Origin: Candidatus Cloacimonadota bacterium
GTDB lineage: Bacteria; Cloacimonadota; Cloacimonadia; Cloacimonadales; JAFGVF01
Reading direction: 5' to 3'
Length of the DNA: 33,166 bases
Assembly: GCA_016838885.1 (NCBI GenBank)
Contig: JAEKNW010000309.1
Coordinates: 1-33,166, forward strand
The translations under genes and the position numbers were made by a program. Below, piece after piece: positions 17,188 to 26,300 of this stretch; the stretch's first letter is position 1, and each line of letters starts with the position of its first letter. The notes beneath the pieces are model-generated. The model saw only the letters and a list, made by a program, of their open reading frames with translations, did not search any database and was not told the DNA's origin.

Positions 17188-20100
17188 TAAACCTTACTAT
17201 TCTTGTATTCGTTAGCGATTTCGATTAACAAAGCAATATTTGCTATGTTAAGCACATCAGGCAATTCATCATTAATTAAATCATAAACGCCCATGTAATC
17301 ACTATTTTGGTAATTATCTTTGATAAAATAGTTGTTGGTAATTATGTAAGGTTGAGAGATATTCTTCATTTCTCGAACAGCTTTAAGAGTCTGAAGATCA
17401 TTGATGCTACTTACTGATAAATCTATGAAAATAACATCATAAGTGTTTTTATCAATTAGCTCTTTCATATCTTGTTCAGTAGTACAAATCTCGATTTTTT
17501 GATTTAGAATCTCCAAAATCTTATATAAAACAAAATGACATATATTATTGTAATTTACAATTAATGTTCTTAGTGGATAGAGATTTTTAATTCTATTCCG
17601 AGTAAATTCACAAACATCATTTGGTAGAATAAATTTATCAATATTGTTCTCACTATCGATAACAGAGAGGTCATCATTAACTTCAAACTCAGTAAATTTT
17701 TTGATTAAGAAGGTAATTTTATTACAATTCTGAGATTCATCTCCAAACTCAATCCTTCCCCCTAGAAGATCTAGTAAGTTGTTTATGATCACACTACTAA
17801 ATCTAAAATCACAAATATTTTCTAGTTTATGCAAAACCTCACGCTTTTCAGCCTTGACTTCTGTGTATCTTCCAAGACTTTCTGATGATAAGTTACTTGC
17901 CTGAATGGTGAATTTTAAGAATTTATCATCTTCGTCATAAATATCAATGATTATTGGATTTAAAGCCTTTTCCTTGGCTAACTTAAGTATTAAAATTTCT
18001 AATAACTTTGTTAGCTTATCAACTGCTAAAAATTCGATTTCCTTGGCTTTGTTACCAATATGGTAGAAGATTTTAGCAACATTTAAAGAATTTATCAATA
18101 CTTGAGAAGTATATGTAACAACTTCTGATAATTGTGCTTTTTGGATTACTAAGTCATTGGCTTGATCACCCGTCTGATAATTAGTAATTTCATGAACAAT
18201 AAATAACAATTGACCTGTTAAATCTCTTAAAATATCCAAATACTCATCAATGGTTGAAGAATCTTCAGTATGCTTGATTAAATCAATTATCCCGTAAAGT
18301 GAGTTTATTGGATTAATCAAATCTTGGCCAAAGCTTTTGTAAAAACTCAACTTAGCCTCAGTAAAAGCTTTCTGCTCTTCTAAAAGGATTGTCATTTTAT
18401 TCTGTACTGCATTTTTGGCAGTTATATCTGTTATTGAAGAGATAATTTCCTTAGTCTCTGGAACCAAAACTACATTTAGCATAACATCTAAAACATAACC
18501 TTTTTTGTTAACTAATTTAGTTTCATAATTATCTGTAGAATCAATTTTGCTTTGATATCTTAATTCTCGATTATTAGCCATCCGGCTGACATGAGAAGAA
18601 TCAACAAATGTCTGCCAATCCATCTTGTTTACGACTTCTTCTTTGCTATAACCACTCAATTCCTCAAATTTCTTATTCACCATTGTTACAATACCATTCT
18701 CAGCAACAGTAACTAGTGCTATACCACTGTTTAGGTAAACAGATCGATATCTATTTTCTTCTTTTTCTAACTGCTCAAATAGATGCTGCTTTTCTGTTAC
18801 ATTCATCCCTGTCAAAAGATAGTATAATCTATCTTTGGCACGAATTGATGTAACTACACCCTCTACAATGATCTTCTTACCACTATTAGTTATTAAATTG
18901 AACTGTCTTCGTAAATCTTCTTTAGTGGATTTTTCATTATCAACATAAGTCTTAATCAGGACTAAATCACCTGCTTCTTCAAAAAAGTCCCAGAGAAATT
19001 GCTCCCTGTGTTGAATATTAACTAACTCTAAATTAGTAATAGCATAATTATTTGCTCTACTGATTACACCATTTTTATCAAAGACTATCATCAGAGATTC
19101 TTCATGATCTTGTACTGTACGAATGAAGTTTTTCTCATCTTCTAATTCATTAGTTCTTTCTTGAACAATCTCTTCCAAGTTATCAGTCAGGTTTATTAAA
19201 GATTCATTTGATTTTATCAGTTCGTTCTTTAGCTTATTCTTTCTCATCAATGTTATTATTAACCATAAGATTATCGAAGCAAGGAATAGAACAATTAGAG
19301 AAAATCTAATTATCAGAACTTTGTTCTTCGACCAATAGGATTCTTCATAGTTTATAATCACTGAATCTTCAGGTAATTGATTAAGCTTTATCCCCCACTT
19401 ATCCAAAGCTTTTTTATCAAAGTAGTAGGTATTTGGACTAACTTCTATTATTGGTAATTTTTCTGCAGGGGCTCCTTCCAAGATCTCTATTGCCAACTTT
19501 GCTGCACTCTGGCCTTGCAAAGTACCACTTGAAAGATATCCTCCAACCGCACCATAGCCTAAGCTAAAATCTATCGAAACATAAACAGGTACATTTGCAG
19601 ACTCAGTAACCAATAGAATACTTTCATCATATTCTAAGAATTGGCCCAGATTATCTTTAAAAAATATACTATATAAAACTACTGTGTTTTGATTTAAATT
19701 TCTTAATCTTTCCTTCAAATCCCCAACAGAAATATCTTCTAATATTTCTATCTCAATATCTTCTTTAAAGTCTCTAATATCAGCCTTTATGTTAATTCTA
19801 TTCTGCTCACCTGTAGGGGTCAGCTCATTCAAAACAATAATTTTTTCTACATTCTTATGAATCTTCTTGATGAGTTGGAAATTCTCTAAAGAGACGATTT
19901 TCTCGCTTACCCCAGTAACATTCTTCATATTACCTAATTGGGAGGGATGAAAATAGTTTACACCACAAAAAACAACCGGAGCACCTTTAAAAACTGTTTC
20001 ATGAAGATCTTTTACTATATCAAAAGCATTATTATCTGATGTGATTATTACATCAAAATTACTATCCTTATATTTATATTCCAACATCATTTTAAGATTA

Positions 20101-20336
20101 TTTCTGAAAGATTCAGAATTAAACCTTTTAGTATCTAGATATTCAGTCTTAATTCTAACATTACTATTATACTCTTTTAGTGTGGATTTTATTGCAGAAT
20201 CTATATTGTCTGACCAGAGAAAACCAGAATGATAGGACTGAATAACTAATACCTGAGGTATCTTATAGCTTATCTCTGTGGCATTTACGATGATAATTGC
20301 CATAATAAAAAAAGTAATTAATAATATTTTCTTCAT
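17187..20336 (-). CDS. Membrane hybrid sensor with degenerate kinase and receiver domains
   Basis: Signal peptide (1-19), then a periplasmic ABC_sub_bind-like sensor (about 26-320: VLVIQSYHSGF, DVIITSDNNAFD, FCGVNYFHP). A transmembrane helix spans 341-363, coiled coil about 366-402, and two PAS domains about 403-515 and 526-640. A HisKA-like helix pair (661-720) reads FGQDLINPINSLYGI where active kinases read SHEIRTPxNAIIGF, so the phosphoacceptor His is Gln671. The ATPase-like domain (about 765-880) keeps the LLGGRIEF strand but lacks the N-box Asn and the G-boxes. A receiver-like domain (about 922-1035) has Asn928-Tyr929 where the acidic pair belongs; Asp972 is kept, but the switch Lys is Asn. 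I infer a signalling protein without phosphotransfer. GAGG precedes the start; the stop codon abuts R5. Confidence 0.85.
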   Translation of the reverse strand: MKKILLITFFIMAIIIVNATEISYKIPQVLVIQSYHSGFLWSDNIDSAIKSTLKEYNSNVRIKTEYLDTKRFNSESFRNNLKMMLEYKYKDSNFDVIITSDNNAFDIVKDLHETVFKGAPVVFCGVNYFHPSQLGNMKNVTGVSEKIVSLENFQLIKKIHKNVEKIIVLNELTPTGEQNRINIKADIRDFKEDIEIEILEDISVGDLKERLRNLNQNTVVLYSIFFKDNLGQFLEYDESILLVTESANVPVYVSIDFSLGYGAVGGYLSSGTLQGQSAAKLAIEILEGAPAEKLPIIEVSPNTYYFDKKALDKWGIKLNQLPEDSVIINYEESYWSKNKVLIIRFSLIVLFLASIILWLIITLMRKNKLKNELIKSNESLINLTDNLEEIVQERTNELEDEKNFIRTVQDHEESLMIVFDKNGVISRANNYAITNLELVNIQHREQFLWDFFEEAGDLVLIKTYVDNEKSTKEDLRRQFNLITNSGKKIIVEGVVTSIRAKDRLYYLLTGMNVTEKQHLFEQLEKEENRYRSVYLNSGIALVTVAENGIVTMVNKKFEELSGYSKEEVVNKMDWQTFVDSSHVSRMANNRELRYQSKIDSTDNYETKLVNKKGYVLDVMLNVVLVPETKEIISSITDITAKNAVQNKMTILLEEQKAFTEAKLSFYKSFGQDLINPINSLYGIIDLIKHTEDSSTIDEYLDILRDLTGQLLFIVHEITNYQTGDQANDLVIQKAQLSEVVTYTSQVLINSLNVAKIFYHIGNKAKEIEFLAVDKLTKLLEILILKLAKEKALNPIIIDIYDEDDKFLKFTIQASNLSSESLGRYTEVKAEKREVLHKLENICDFRFSSVIINNLLDLLGGRIEFGDESQNCNKITFLIKKFTEFEVNDDLSVIDSENNIDKFILPNDVCEFTRNRIKNLYPLRTLIVNYNNICHFVLYKILEILNQKIEICTTEQDMKELIDKNTYDVIFIDLSVSSINDLQTLKAVREMKNISQPYIITNNYFIKDNYQNSDYMGVYDLINDELPDVLNIANIALLIEIANEYKNSKV

Positions 20337-20382
20337 AATAACCTCTATTTTAAATATATTAAATAAAATAACTAAAAAAAAG

Positions 20383-20411
20383 ATAATACCAAATTTTTAA
20401 AACATTTTCAA
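20383..20411 (-). promoter_or_regulatory. Sigma70-type promoter of the hybrid sensor gene
   Basis: Read on the minus strand, TTGAAA (20411-20406) and TATTAT (20388-20383) are separated by exactly 17 bases. Each box differs from consensus at one position. The start codon lies about 47 bases downstream of the -10 box, with GAGG in between. This is the best-formed promoter in the window. Confidence 0.6.
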
Positions 20412-20500
20412 AAATTAGATTAAGAAAAATGATATGTTTGGTTCTTGCTCAAGACTAGTGGAAGCATTTTGTATCTAATGCTAATCAACAAGAGTTTATT

Positions 20501-20574
20501 CCTGAAAATTATGGAAATTACTTTTGCAGAAGAATATAGTGCTATCCACAAAGATCTACTGCATTATTTGGGTT
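20501..20574. repeat. Dispersed palindromic repeat, copy R6 (one arm)
   Basis: CCTGAAAATTATG and ATTACTTTTGCAGAAGAATA match the reverse complement of the first 29 bases of R1. GTGCTATCCACAAAGATCTACTGCATTATTTGGGTT is the standard right end. The other arm and the AT loop are missing. The copy ends 44 bases before the TTGACT upstream of the HD gene. Confidence 0.75.
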
Positions 20575-20717
20575 ATACAGTCTCAGTGGTGATAATAAGA
20601 CTAAACAAATATATATATTGACTAATTCAGCCTTGATAAATAAATTTGCAATGTAATATAAAGTCATTAATTTATGTGTTAATCCCGAATCCCGAATGAT
20701 TATACAGGAGAAAAAAA

Positions 20718-21524
20718 ATGAATAAATCAATAAAACAAGTACATTTTGAAGAAAAAATACTCAACTTGTTAGAGTGTAAAGCTTTTGATATTACCAGCAG
20801 TATTTTTGAAGATGAAGAGATTCAAGCACTTCAGGATTATTGTAACAGTGTATCTATAAAGAGATTAGGCTTCAATGATCATGGTCCCGTTCACATGCGG
20901 AAAGCAACTCTTAATGCCATTGTTATGTTTAAACTTTTATCAAACGGAGGAATTAAGTTTAATCTAGAAAAAGAGGGGTTAGGAAATAAAGAGGATTCCT
21001 TGATTGGGATTATTTTAGCATCATTATTTCACGATTTTGGGATGTCAATTGCTAGGGAGAATCACGAGTTAATGAGCGTAGAGTTAGCAATGCCATACAT
21101 CAGAAAATATATTGATCAAGTATATGACCAACATAAAATTAAGACAAAAATGGCAGTACAATCAATTGCGGTTGAAGGTATTTTTGGCCACATGGGTACT
21201 CAGACTATTCACTCACTTGAGGCAGGTTTAGTTTTAATAGCAGATGGAGCTGATATGGAGCACGGAAGAGCTAGAATTCCTACTCTTTTAGCCTCTACTC
21301 CCAAACCTGGAGATATTCATAGAACATCAGCCAATGCTATCAAAAAAGTAAGATTTGAAAAAGGTGCCACTAAACCAATAGAAATTAAAGTAACAATGAC
21401 AGCTTCAGTTGGTTTTTTCCAAATAGAGGAAGTTTTATTTCCAAAAATATTAAAGAGCCCGGTAAAGAAATATATCGAATTATATGCTGGTGTAGAAGGA
21501 AGAGAATATCTTAAATATCTTTAG
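20718..21524 (+). CDS. HD-domain metal-dependent phosphohydrolase family protein
   Basis: This cytoplasmic protein of 268 residues has the HD-superfamily pattern: H55 and H59 in NDHGPVHMRKA, the H105-D106 doublet in ASLFHDFGMSI, and a later Asp in LIADGADMEHG (D176/D179). These would bind one or two metal ions for phosphomonoester or phosphodiester hydrolysis. The helix after the HD pair lacks the usual GK, and there is no GYP motif, so a cyclic-di-GMP HD-GYP phosphodiesterase is unlikely. The C-terminal 70 residues form a beta-rich domain of unknown role. AGGAG precedes the start. The phospholipase D gene begins 8 bases after the stop, making a likely two-gene operon. The substrate is unknown. 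Confidence 0.8.
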   Translation: MNKSIKQVHFEEKILNLLECKAFDITSSIFEDEEIQALQDYCNSVSIKRLGFNDHGPVHMRKATLNAIVMFKLLSNGGIKFNLEKEGLGNKEDSLIGIILASLFHDFGMSIARENHELMSVELAMPYIRKYIDQVYDQHKIKTKMAVQSIAVEGIFGHMGTQTIHSLEAGLVLIADGADMEHGRARIPTLLASTPKPGDIHRTSANAIKKVRFEKGATKPIEIKVTMTASVGFFQIEEVLFPKILKSPVKKYIELYAGVEGREYLKYL

Positions 21525-21532
21525 AAGTAATC

Positions 21533-23077
21533 ATGCTTAAGACGCACCACTCCAAGAAGTTAAAAAAGAGAATTATTGCCCATTCCATCATAGTGATGAT
21601 GATTTTAGTCTCCATAGTCGCAGTATTTGCAAAATGGCCAAAACTGGTTAATCTTTCAACTTTCTGGGCTGTATTATCAGCAATCTCAGTTATAACTGTT
21701 ACTATTTTGATAATAATAGAAAAGAAGAGTTCTGCACATACTTTTGCTTGGTTGTTAATTCTTATCTTTATACCGGGCTTAGGTATCTTTTTCTACCTGG
21801 TTTTAGGCAGAAACTTTCGCAAAAGAAAAATGTTCTCGAATAAAGAGTTAGTCGATAGAATCGAATTCAAATCCATGTATAAATTTTTGAATAATAGCTA
21901 TCAAAACAAGGAGTTATTTAAAACACCATTAAGTAATAAGATTTCTCATCTCTTACATAATAATAGCAAAGCTTTTTTGAGTGAAAATAACGACATAAAT
22001 ATTTATCCCGATGGAATTAAGATGTTTGATGCAATGTTCAAAGATGTAAAAGCAGCAAAAGAACACATCCACCTGGAGTATTTTGTTTTTGATAACGATC
22101 ATCTGGGAAAAGAGTTAACTCGACTATTGATAAAAAAAGCTGAAGAGGGAGTTAATATACGAATTATTGTGGATGATGTTGGGTCTTGGAAGTTTAGATT
22201 TTCTTTAGCAAAAAAATTAACAGATGCTGGAATTGAGTGTTTTTATTTCAATAAAGTTAGATTACCCTTCTTCAACAGTAGGTTCAATTATAGAAATCAT
22301 AGAAAAATTGTTGTTATTGACGGTTCTATTGCCTATTTAGGAGGACTTAACATTGGGGACAAATATGCCAGTAGAGATAAATATTTCGGCTATTGGCGAG
22401 ACACCCACATGAGAATAGTTGGTGGTTCTGTCTATGCCCTTCAAACTGTATTTCTTACTGACCTCTTTTTTGTTTCTAAAAAATATCTTTTCCAGCAAGA
22501 ATACTATCCAGAAGTTGTCATCGAAAATAAATTACCCATGCAAATTGTTACTTCAGGACCTGACTCTGATTGGGAAAGCATCATGCAGATATATTTCTCA
22601 GCTATTACCAATGCCCAGCATAAAATTTATATAACTTCACCTTATTTGATTCTTAATGAAAGCTTAACAATGGCATTGGTAACAGCAGCTTTAAGTGGGA
22701 CTGATGTGCGAATTATTGTTCCCGGGAAAGCAGATCATCTTGTGGTATTCTGGGGAACCCGCTCATATTATCAAGAGTTAATGGAAGCCGGAGTTAAAAT
22801 ATATGAATACCAAAGGGGATTTATTCATGCCAAAGTAATGCTGATTGATGGAGAGTTATGTTCAATAGGAACAGCAAATATGGATATCCGATCATTTGTA
22901 CAAAACTTCGAAATTAATGGTCTAATTTATGATAAAGACACAACTTTAAAACTTGAAAAGCAGTTCTTTGAAGATATTCAAAACTCTAGATTAATAACTC
23001 TTGTTGATATCGAAGAGCTCGGATTCTTCACAAAACTCAAAATCGGTTTAGCCCGCTTATTCTCTCCAATTTTATAA
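21533..23077 (+). CDS. Cardiolipin synthase-like phospholipase D family protein
   Basis: This membrane phosphatidyltransferase of the ClsA type (514 residues) probably condenses two phosphatidylglycerols into cardiolipin. Two N-terminal transmembrane helices lie at about 13-29 and 36-57, with a third at about 66-87 forming the PLDc_N region (KSSAHTFAWLLILIFIPGLGIFFYLVLGRNF). Two HxKxxxxD active-site motifs are intact: H256-K258-D263 (NHRKIVVIDG) with GGLNIGDKY, and H432-K434-D439 (HAKVMLIDG) with GTANMDIRS. The length is typical. It follows the HD gene by 8 bases with only a weak AGAAG site, consistent with translational coupling. The stop is close to a converging zinc-ribbon gene. Confidence 0.92.
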   Translation: MLKTHHSKKLKKRIIAHSIIVMMILVSIVAVFAKWPKLVNLSTFWAVLSAISVITVTILIIIEKKSSAHTFAWLLILIFIPGLGIFFYLVLGRNFRKRKMFSNKELVDRIEFKSMYKFLNNSYQNKELFKTPLSNKISHLLHNNSKAFLSENNDINIYPDGIKMFDAMFKDVKAAKEHIHLEYFVFDNDHLGKELTRLLIKKAEEGVNIRIIVDDVGSWKFRFSLAKKLTDAGIECFYFNKVRLPFFNSRFNYRNHRKIVVIDGSIAYLGGLNIGDKYASRDKYFGYWRDTHMRIVGGSVYALQTVFLTDLFFVSKKYLFQQEYYPEVVIENKLPMQIVTSGPDSDWESIMQIYFSAITNAQHKIYITSPYLILNESLTMALVTAALSGTDVRIIVPGKADHLVVFWGTRSYYQELMEAGVKIYEYQRGFIHAKVMLIDGELCSIGTANMDIRSFVQNFEINGLIYDKDTTLKLEKQFFEDIQNSRLITLVDIEELGFFTKLKIGLARLFSPIL

Positions 23078-23083
23078 AAAAAA

Positions 23084-23100
23084 AGAGGCTAAACAGCCTC
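23084..23100 (-). terminator. Terminator of the 54-residue zinc-ribbon gene
   Basis: On the minus strand GAGGCTG and its partner TAGCCTC form a stem (plus-strand bases 23085-23100), followed by a run of nine T (23084 to 23076). It begins 7 bases after that gene's stop codon. On the plus strand only a few A follow, so it is not a good terminator for the phospholipase D gene. Confidence 0.85.
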
Positions 23101-23106
23101 AAAAAC

Positions 23107-23271
23107 TTATACTTTTATTTTTGCAGGGTCTACACTTTTGCAAATCTTACAAACCATTATAGTTTTGTCATCTTTTTTAACTTCATGAAGAAGCTTAACT
23201 CCAGTTCTTCCACAAGAAGGACAGGTTCCTCTTTTCTTTTCAATATTTTTTCCACGGAAATTCTTTGCCAT
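23107..23271 (-). CDS. Small zinc-ribbon protein (54 residues)
   Basis: The reading frame runs from ATG at 23271 to TAA ending at 23107. The protein starts MAKNFRGKNIEKKRGTCPSC and ends KSVDPAKIKV. Two CxxC pairs (C17-C20 in CPSC; C41-C44 in CKIC), about 20 residues apart, make a zinc ribbon. The N-terminus is strongly basic (K/R-rich), suggesting RNA or ribosome contact. It resembles small ribosomal-type zinc-ribbon proteins but I do not equate it with a named one. Support for expression: GGAG 5 bases before the ATG, a strong terminator 7 bases after the stop, and a palindrome with TTGACT upstream. It converges on the phospholipase D gene. Confidence 0.8.
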   Translation of the reverse strand: MAKNFRGKNIEKKRGTCPSCGRTGVKLLHEVKKDDKTIMVCKICKSVDPAKIKV

Positions 23272-23302
23272 GATAGCTCCTCAATTTATTATGATTTACG
23301 AT

Positions 23303-23333
23303 TCAACAACTTGTTGATGTAAATTTTAGTCAA
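23303..23333 (-). promoter_or_regulatory. Palindromic operator candidate and -35 box of the zinc-ribbon gene
   Basis: Read on the minus strand, TTGACT (23333-23328) is followed 10 bases later by the palindrome TCAACAAGTTGTTGA (23317-23303), which would cover the spacer and -10 region. The start codon lies 31 bases further on. The layout suits a repressor site, but no regulator is identified. Confidence 0.35.
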
Positions 23334-23399
23334 GTAAAATCTCAATTTATTTCTCTTTCACTCTTCTCTCTTCACTCATCACTCTTGCAAAGCAAGATA

Positions 23400-26300
23400 C
23401 TATTTGATAACACAAATCTTCTTTGTGTGTGATTTAAGGCTATCCTGATATTTCACAAAATAGACTCCTGAACTTACTCTATTACCTCCATTATTAGTTA
23501 AGTTCCAAGTTATAACACTATTATCAGTTTTACAATCTTCGATATTAAAATCTTTAACTTTTTGTCCCTTCAGATTATAAATTGCTAAAGAAAAATCTTT
23601 ATTTCTCGTGTTACTTACTATAATCTCTGCTTTTTCCTTAATAGGATTAGGTGAAATGACAAACTGCGATGCAAGTTGAACATCATGATTTTCATTTTCA
23701 GTAATAGTCATAATTGATAGTTCAGCAGCATAAGTTCCTGCTAAATCAGTATTAGCGATAGTCATGAAATTATTAGTTAGCCTATAAGTATCAGTCCCCA
23801 AATGCAAGTCAAGAGGGTAGTTATATGGATTATTACTCTCTTTGATTCTCACTTGAACAGGTTGAGTTAAAGTATTGGTAAAAGCTATCTCCCAATAATA
23901 TGTATCAGCTTGAGTTAGTTCAATTAATTTGGTGTGCATTTTCGGGTAATAATTGCTTAGTGGAGCTTGTGAGACTATATAGGCCTCAGTAATCCCTGAA
24001 GTTGGCCTCACCGGAGCTTTCATTAAATCATATTCAACATCCATTATCGGGGTCAAGCCTGATTGAAGTCCAACTCTTAGCTCATCCTTAGCACCTGAAC
24101 TTGTAATGAATTCTAGGGTAAAATAGATTTCAGGGATGGAAAGAGAAAAGTCTTCACTCAGATTAACTGCTTCAAATCTGACATACATTTCTCCAGTCGT
24201 AAGCTGATTTAGGAATACACTCTCAAAAGCCTTGAGGGTATCTACAGGAGTATAACCACCATCTCTTATACCAATAATTTGAGGCATAATCAATTCACTC
24301 TCGGCTACTCTCTTAAAACTTCTGACTGAATTATTGCGATAAAAAAGAATATTTTCTATCTTATAATCTACGGGATGAGGGTTGTAAATCAGATTCCAAC
24401 CACGATTTATTTCATATTGAGTATCTGCTAAGAATGGACTGCCATTATAATCTAGTTGGCAATCTTCTAAAATATTTAGAAAATATCCTTTATCATTATC
24501 TAATAGCTCAACATTAAGAAACTCTTGTTCATTCAAACTAAATGCTTCAATATTTCCAGCTATGGTGTTAAGATAGAAACTCGAAGTAAATGGATAAGAT
24601 ATTAACTTATTGTTACTACTGGAGTCTATATTGATTGCTTCAATTTCGGAGACAAAGATGAATCTATCAAAAGATTTGAAGTCAATAATCTGGTCATCTA
24701 TCGATGTAACCTTCACAACTAAATTCATCATGTCCGAATCTTGACTGATGTTATTAGTAAAAGTATAGGATGTTTGATCTGCAGGTAAATTTTCTACAAT
24801 TGGAATCACATCGAATTCATTCATAAAATTAAGATCAATAGATTGAACTAATTCAGGATAATCTATATCCCATTCCATTTCAATATCATCCCCTTGATAA
24901 AGTAGAGAGTTGGCATAATCAGGGAATGTTACCTTAGCCTGCAAATTTCCCCAAACTAACTTAGCATTAAAGGTTCCGGCTCCCGGGAAATTTAATTGAA
25001 TAGGAGATGAATTTAAAGAATATAACTCATTATCATAGATGAGGTAAAACCTTTCTGAATTACGCGAATTATCCAAGGAGAATGTTAAACTTGTGGGGGG
25101 ATTGTAGATATTCAAATCTAAATATCTAACTTCTTCTGTTTCATCAAATTGAGGTATGATATTTCGCACCAGCTCTTCATTATTATATTCGATACAAAGA
25201 TGGTCATAATATCCATCTCTCAGCTGGTCGTAAGATTCATCATAACCATCAGTGGCAAAATAACTCTTCCCAAAAGTAATAGTTTCATTCCAAGAATTCC
25301 CTACAGAATTTAGCTGGATGTAATTAGCAAGAGCTCCGTTAATAATTTGAGATATCTGATTACTCTGTCCAAAGGATGTAACAACATTAACACGATAAGA
25401 ATAATACTCGTCTATCTCTAAATTCGTGTCAGTATATGAGAAAGGGTCATAGTATGAGTTTGTGATTACTAATTCAGGATTATCAATATAACTGGCATGA
25501 AGTTCAAATTCACCTGCATTAGTCTTTCTGTAAATTTCAAATCCTGAACAATTTTGTTGCTGAATCTGGGTCCATTCAATCTCTATGGAATTATTATCTG
25601 CATAAATACTAAAGTCGGAAGTTGTGATCGGAAGTGTAGTATATACAAGTTCCTCAGAGACAGGTGAGATATTCCCATTATAATCAAGGGTTCGCATTGC
25701 TATGTAATAGGTTTGATTAAGCTGAAGATTGTTTAAAGAAGCGCTGTTATTTATCGGAAAAGCTAAAGCACTATATAAATCTCTATCTATAACACTATAA
25801 TCACCTTGTGATATTGGTGTTAATGAGTATAATATTTCATAAGAATAAAAATCATAGCATGGTGCAGGGTCCCAAGCAATTGAATTTCCGGAACTAACAT
25901 AATTTCGTCTTAAGTTTGATGGAGCTTCAGGAATCTCTTGATCGTCAAATTCAACCCAAGCCTCAACTGCTTCTGCTAAAGCAGCAATAAAAGGTTGGTA
26001 ATAACTATCCATTTTAGTATATTTCTCAGAGATATTCCAATTGTATGTATAAGAATTAAATCCATAAAATGTCTTAAAAGACTCTTCACTTTGAAGGTAA
26101 CAATTTGGTAACTCATCAAATTCAACATGAAAGAAAGGACTAAAAACATCCCAATCGCTGAAGTTACTTGTTGAATAAATATCATGAAATGAATTCGGAT
26201 AACCCGGCAAATCAACATCATTACTTATGATTAAAGTATCATGATAAGTTGTTGGATAATATAAATTATGGACACTGTAATAATCCTCTACAGTTACCTC

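Larger units (their letters stand above)
20337..20717. other. Divergent intergenic region between the hybrid sensor and HD genes
   Basis: This 381-base gap holds a minus-strand promoter (20383-20411), repeat R6 (20501-20574), a plus-strand TTGACT at 20618-20623 that may serve the HD gene, and a short AATCCCGAATGAT stretch near 20690 that resembles the end of the repeat family. An open frame across this region on the minus strand runs through R6 into the HD gene and is not credible. Confidence 0.6.

Noticed and set aside
20542-20730. Open frame of about 62 codons on the minus strand in the divergent gap
   Set aside because: It crosses repeat R6 and the start of the HD gene, has no ribosome site and contains no recognisable domain.
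20718-21524. HD-GYP cyclic-di-GMP phosphodiesterase
   Set aside because: No GYP motif and none of the extended HD-GYP residues are present.
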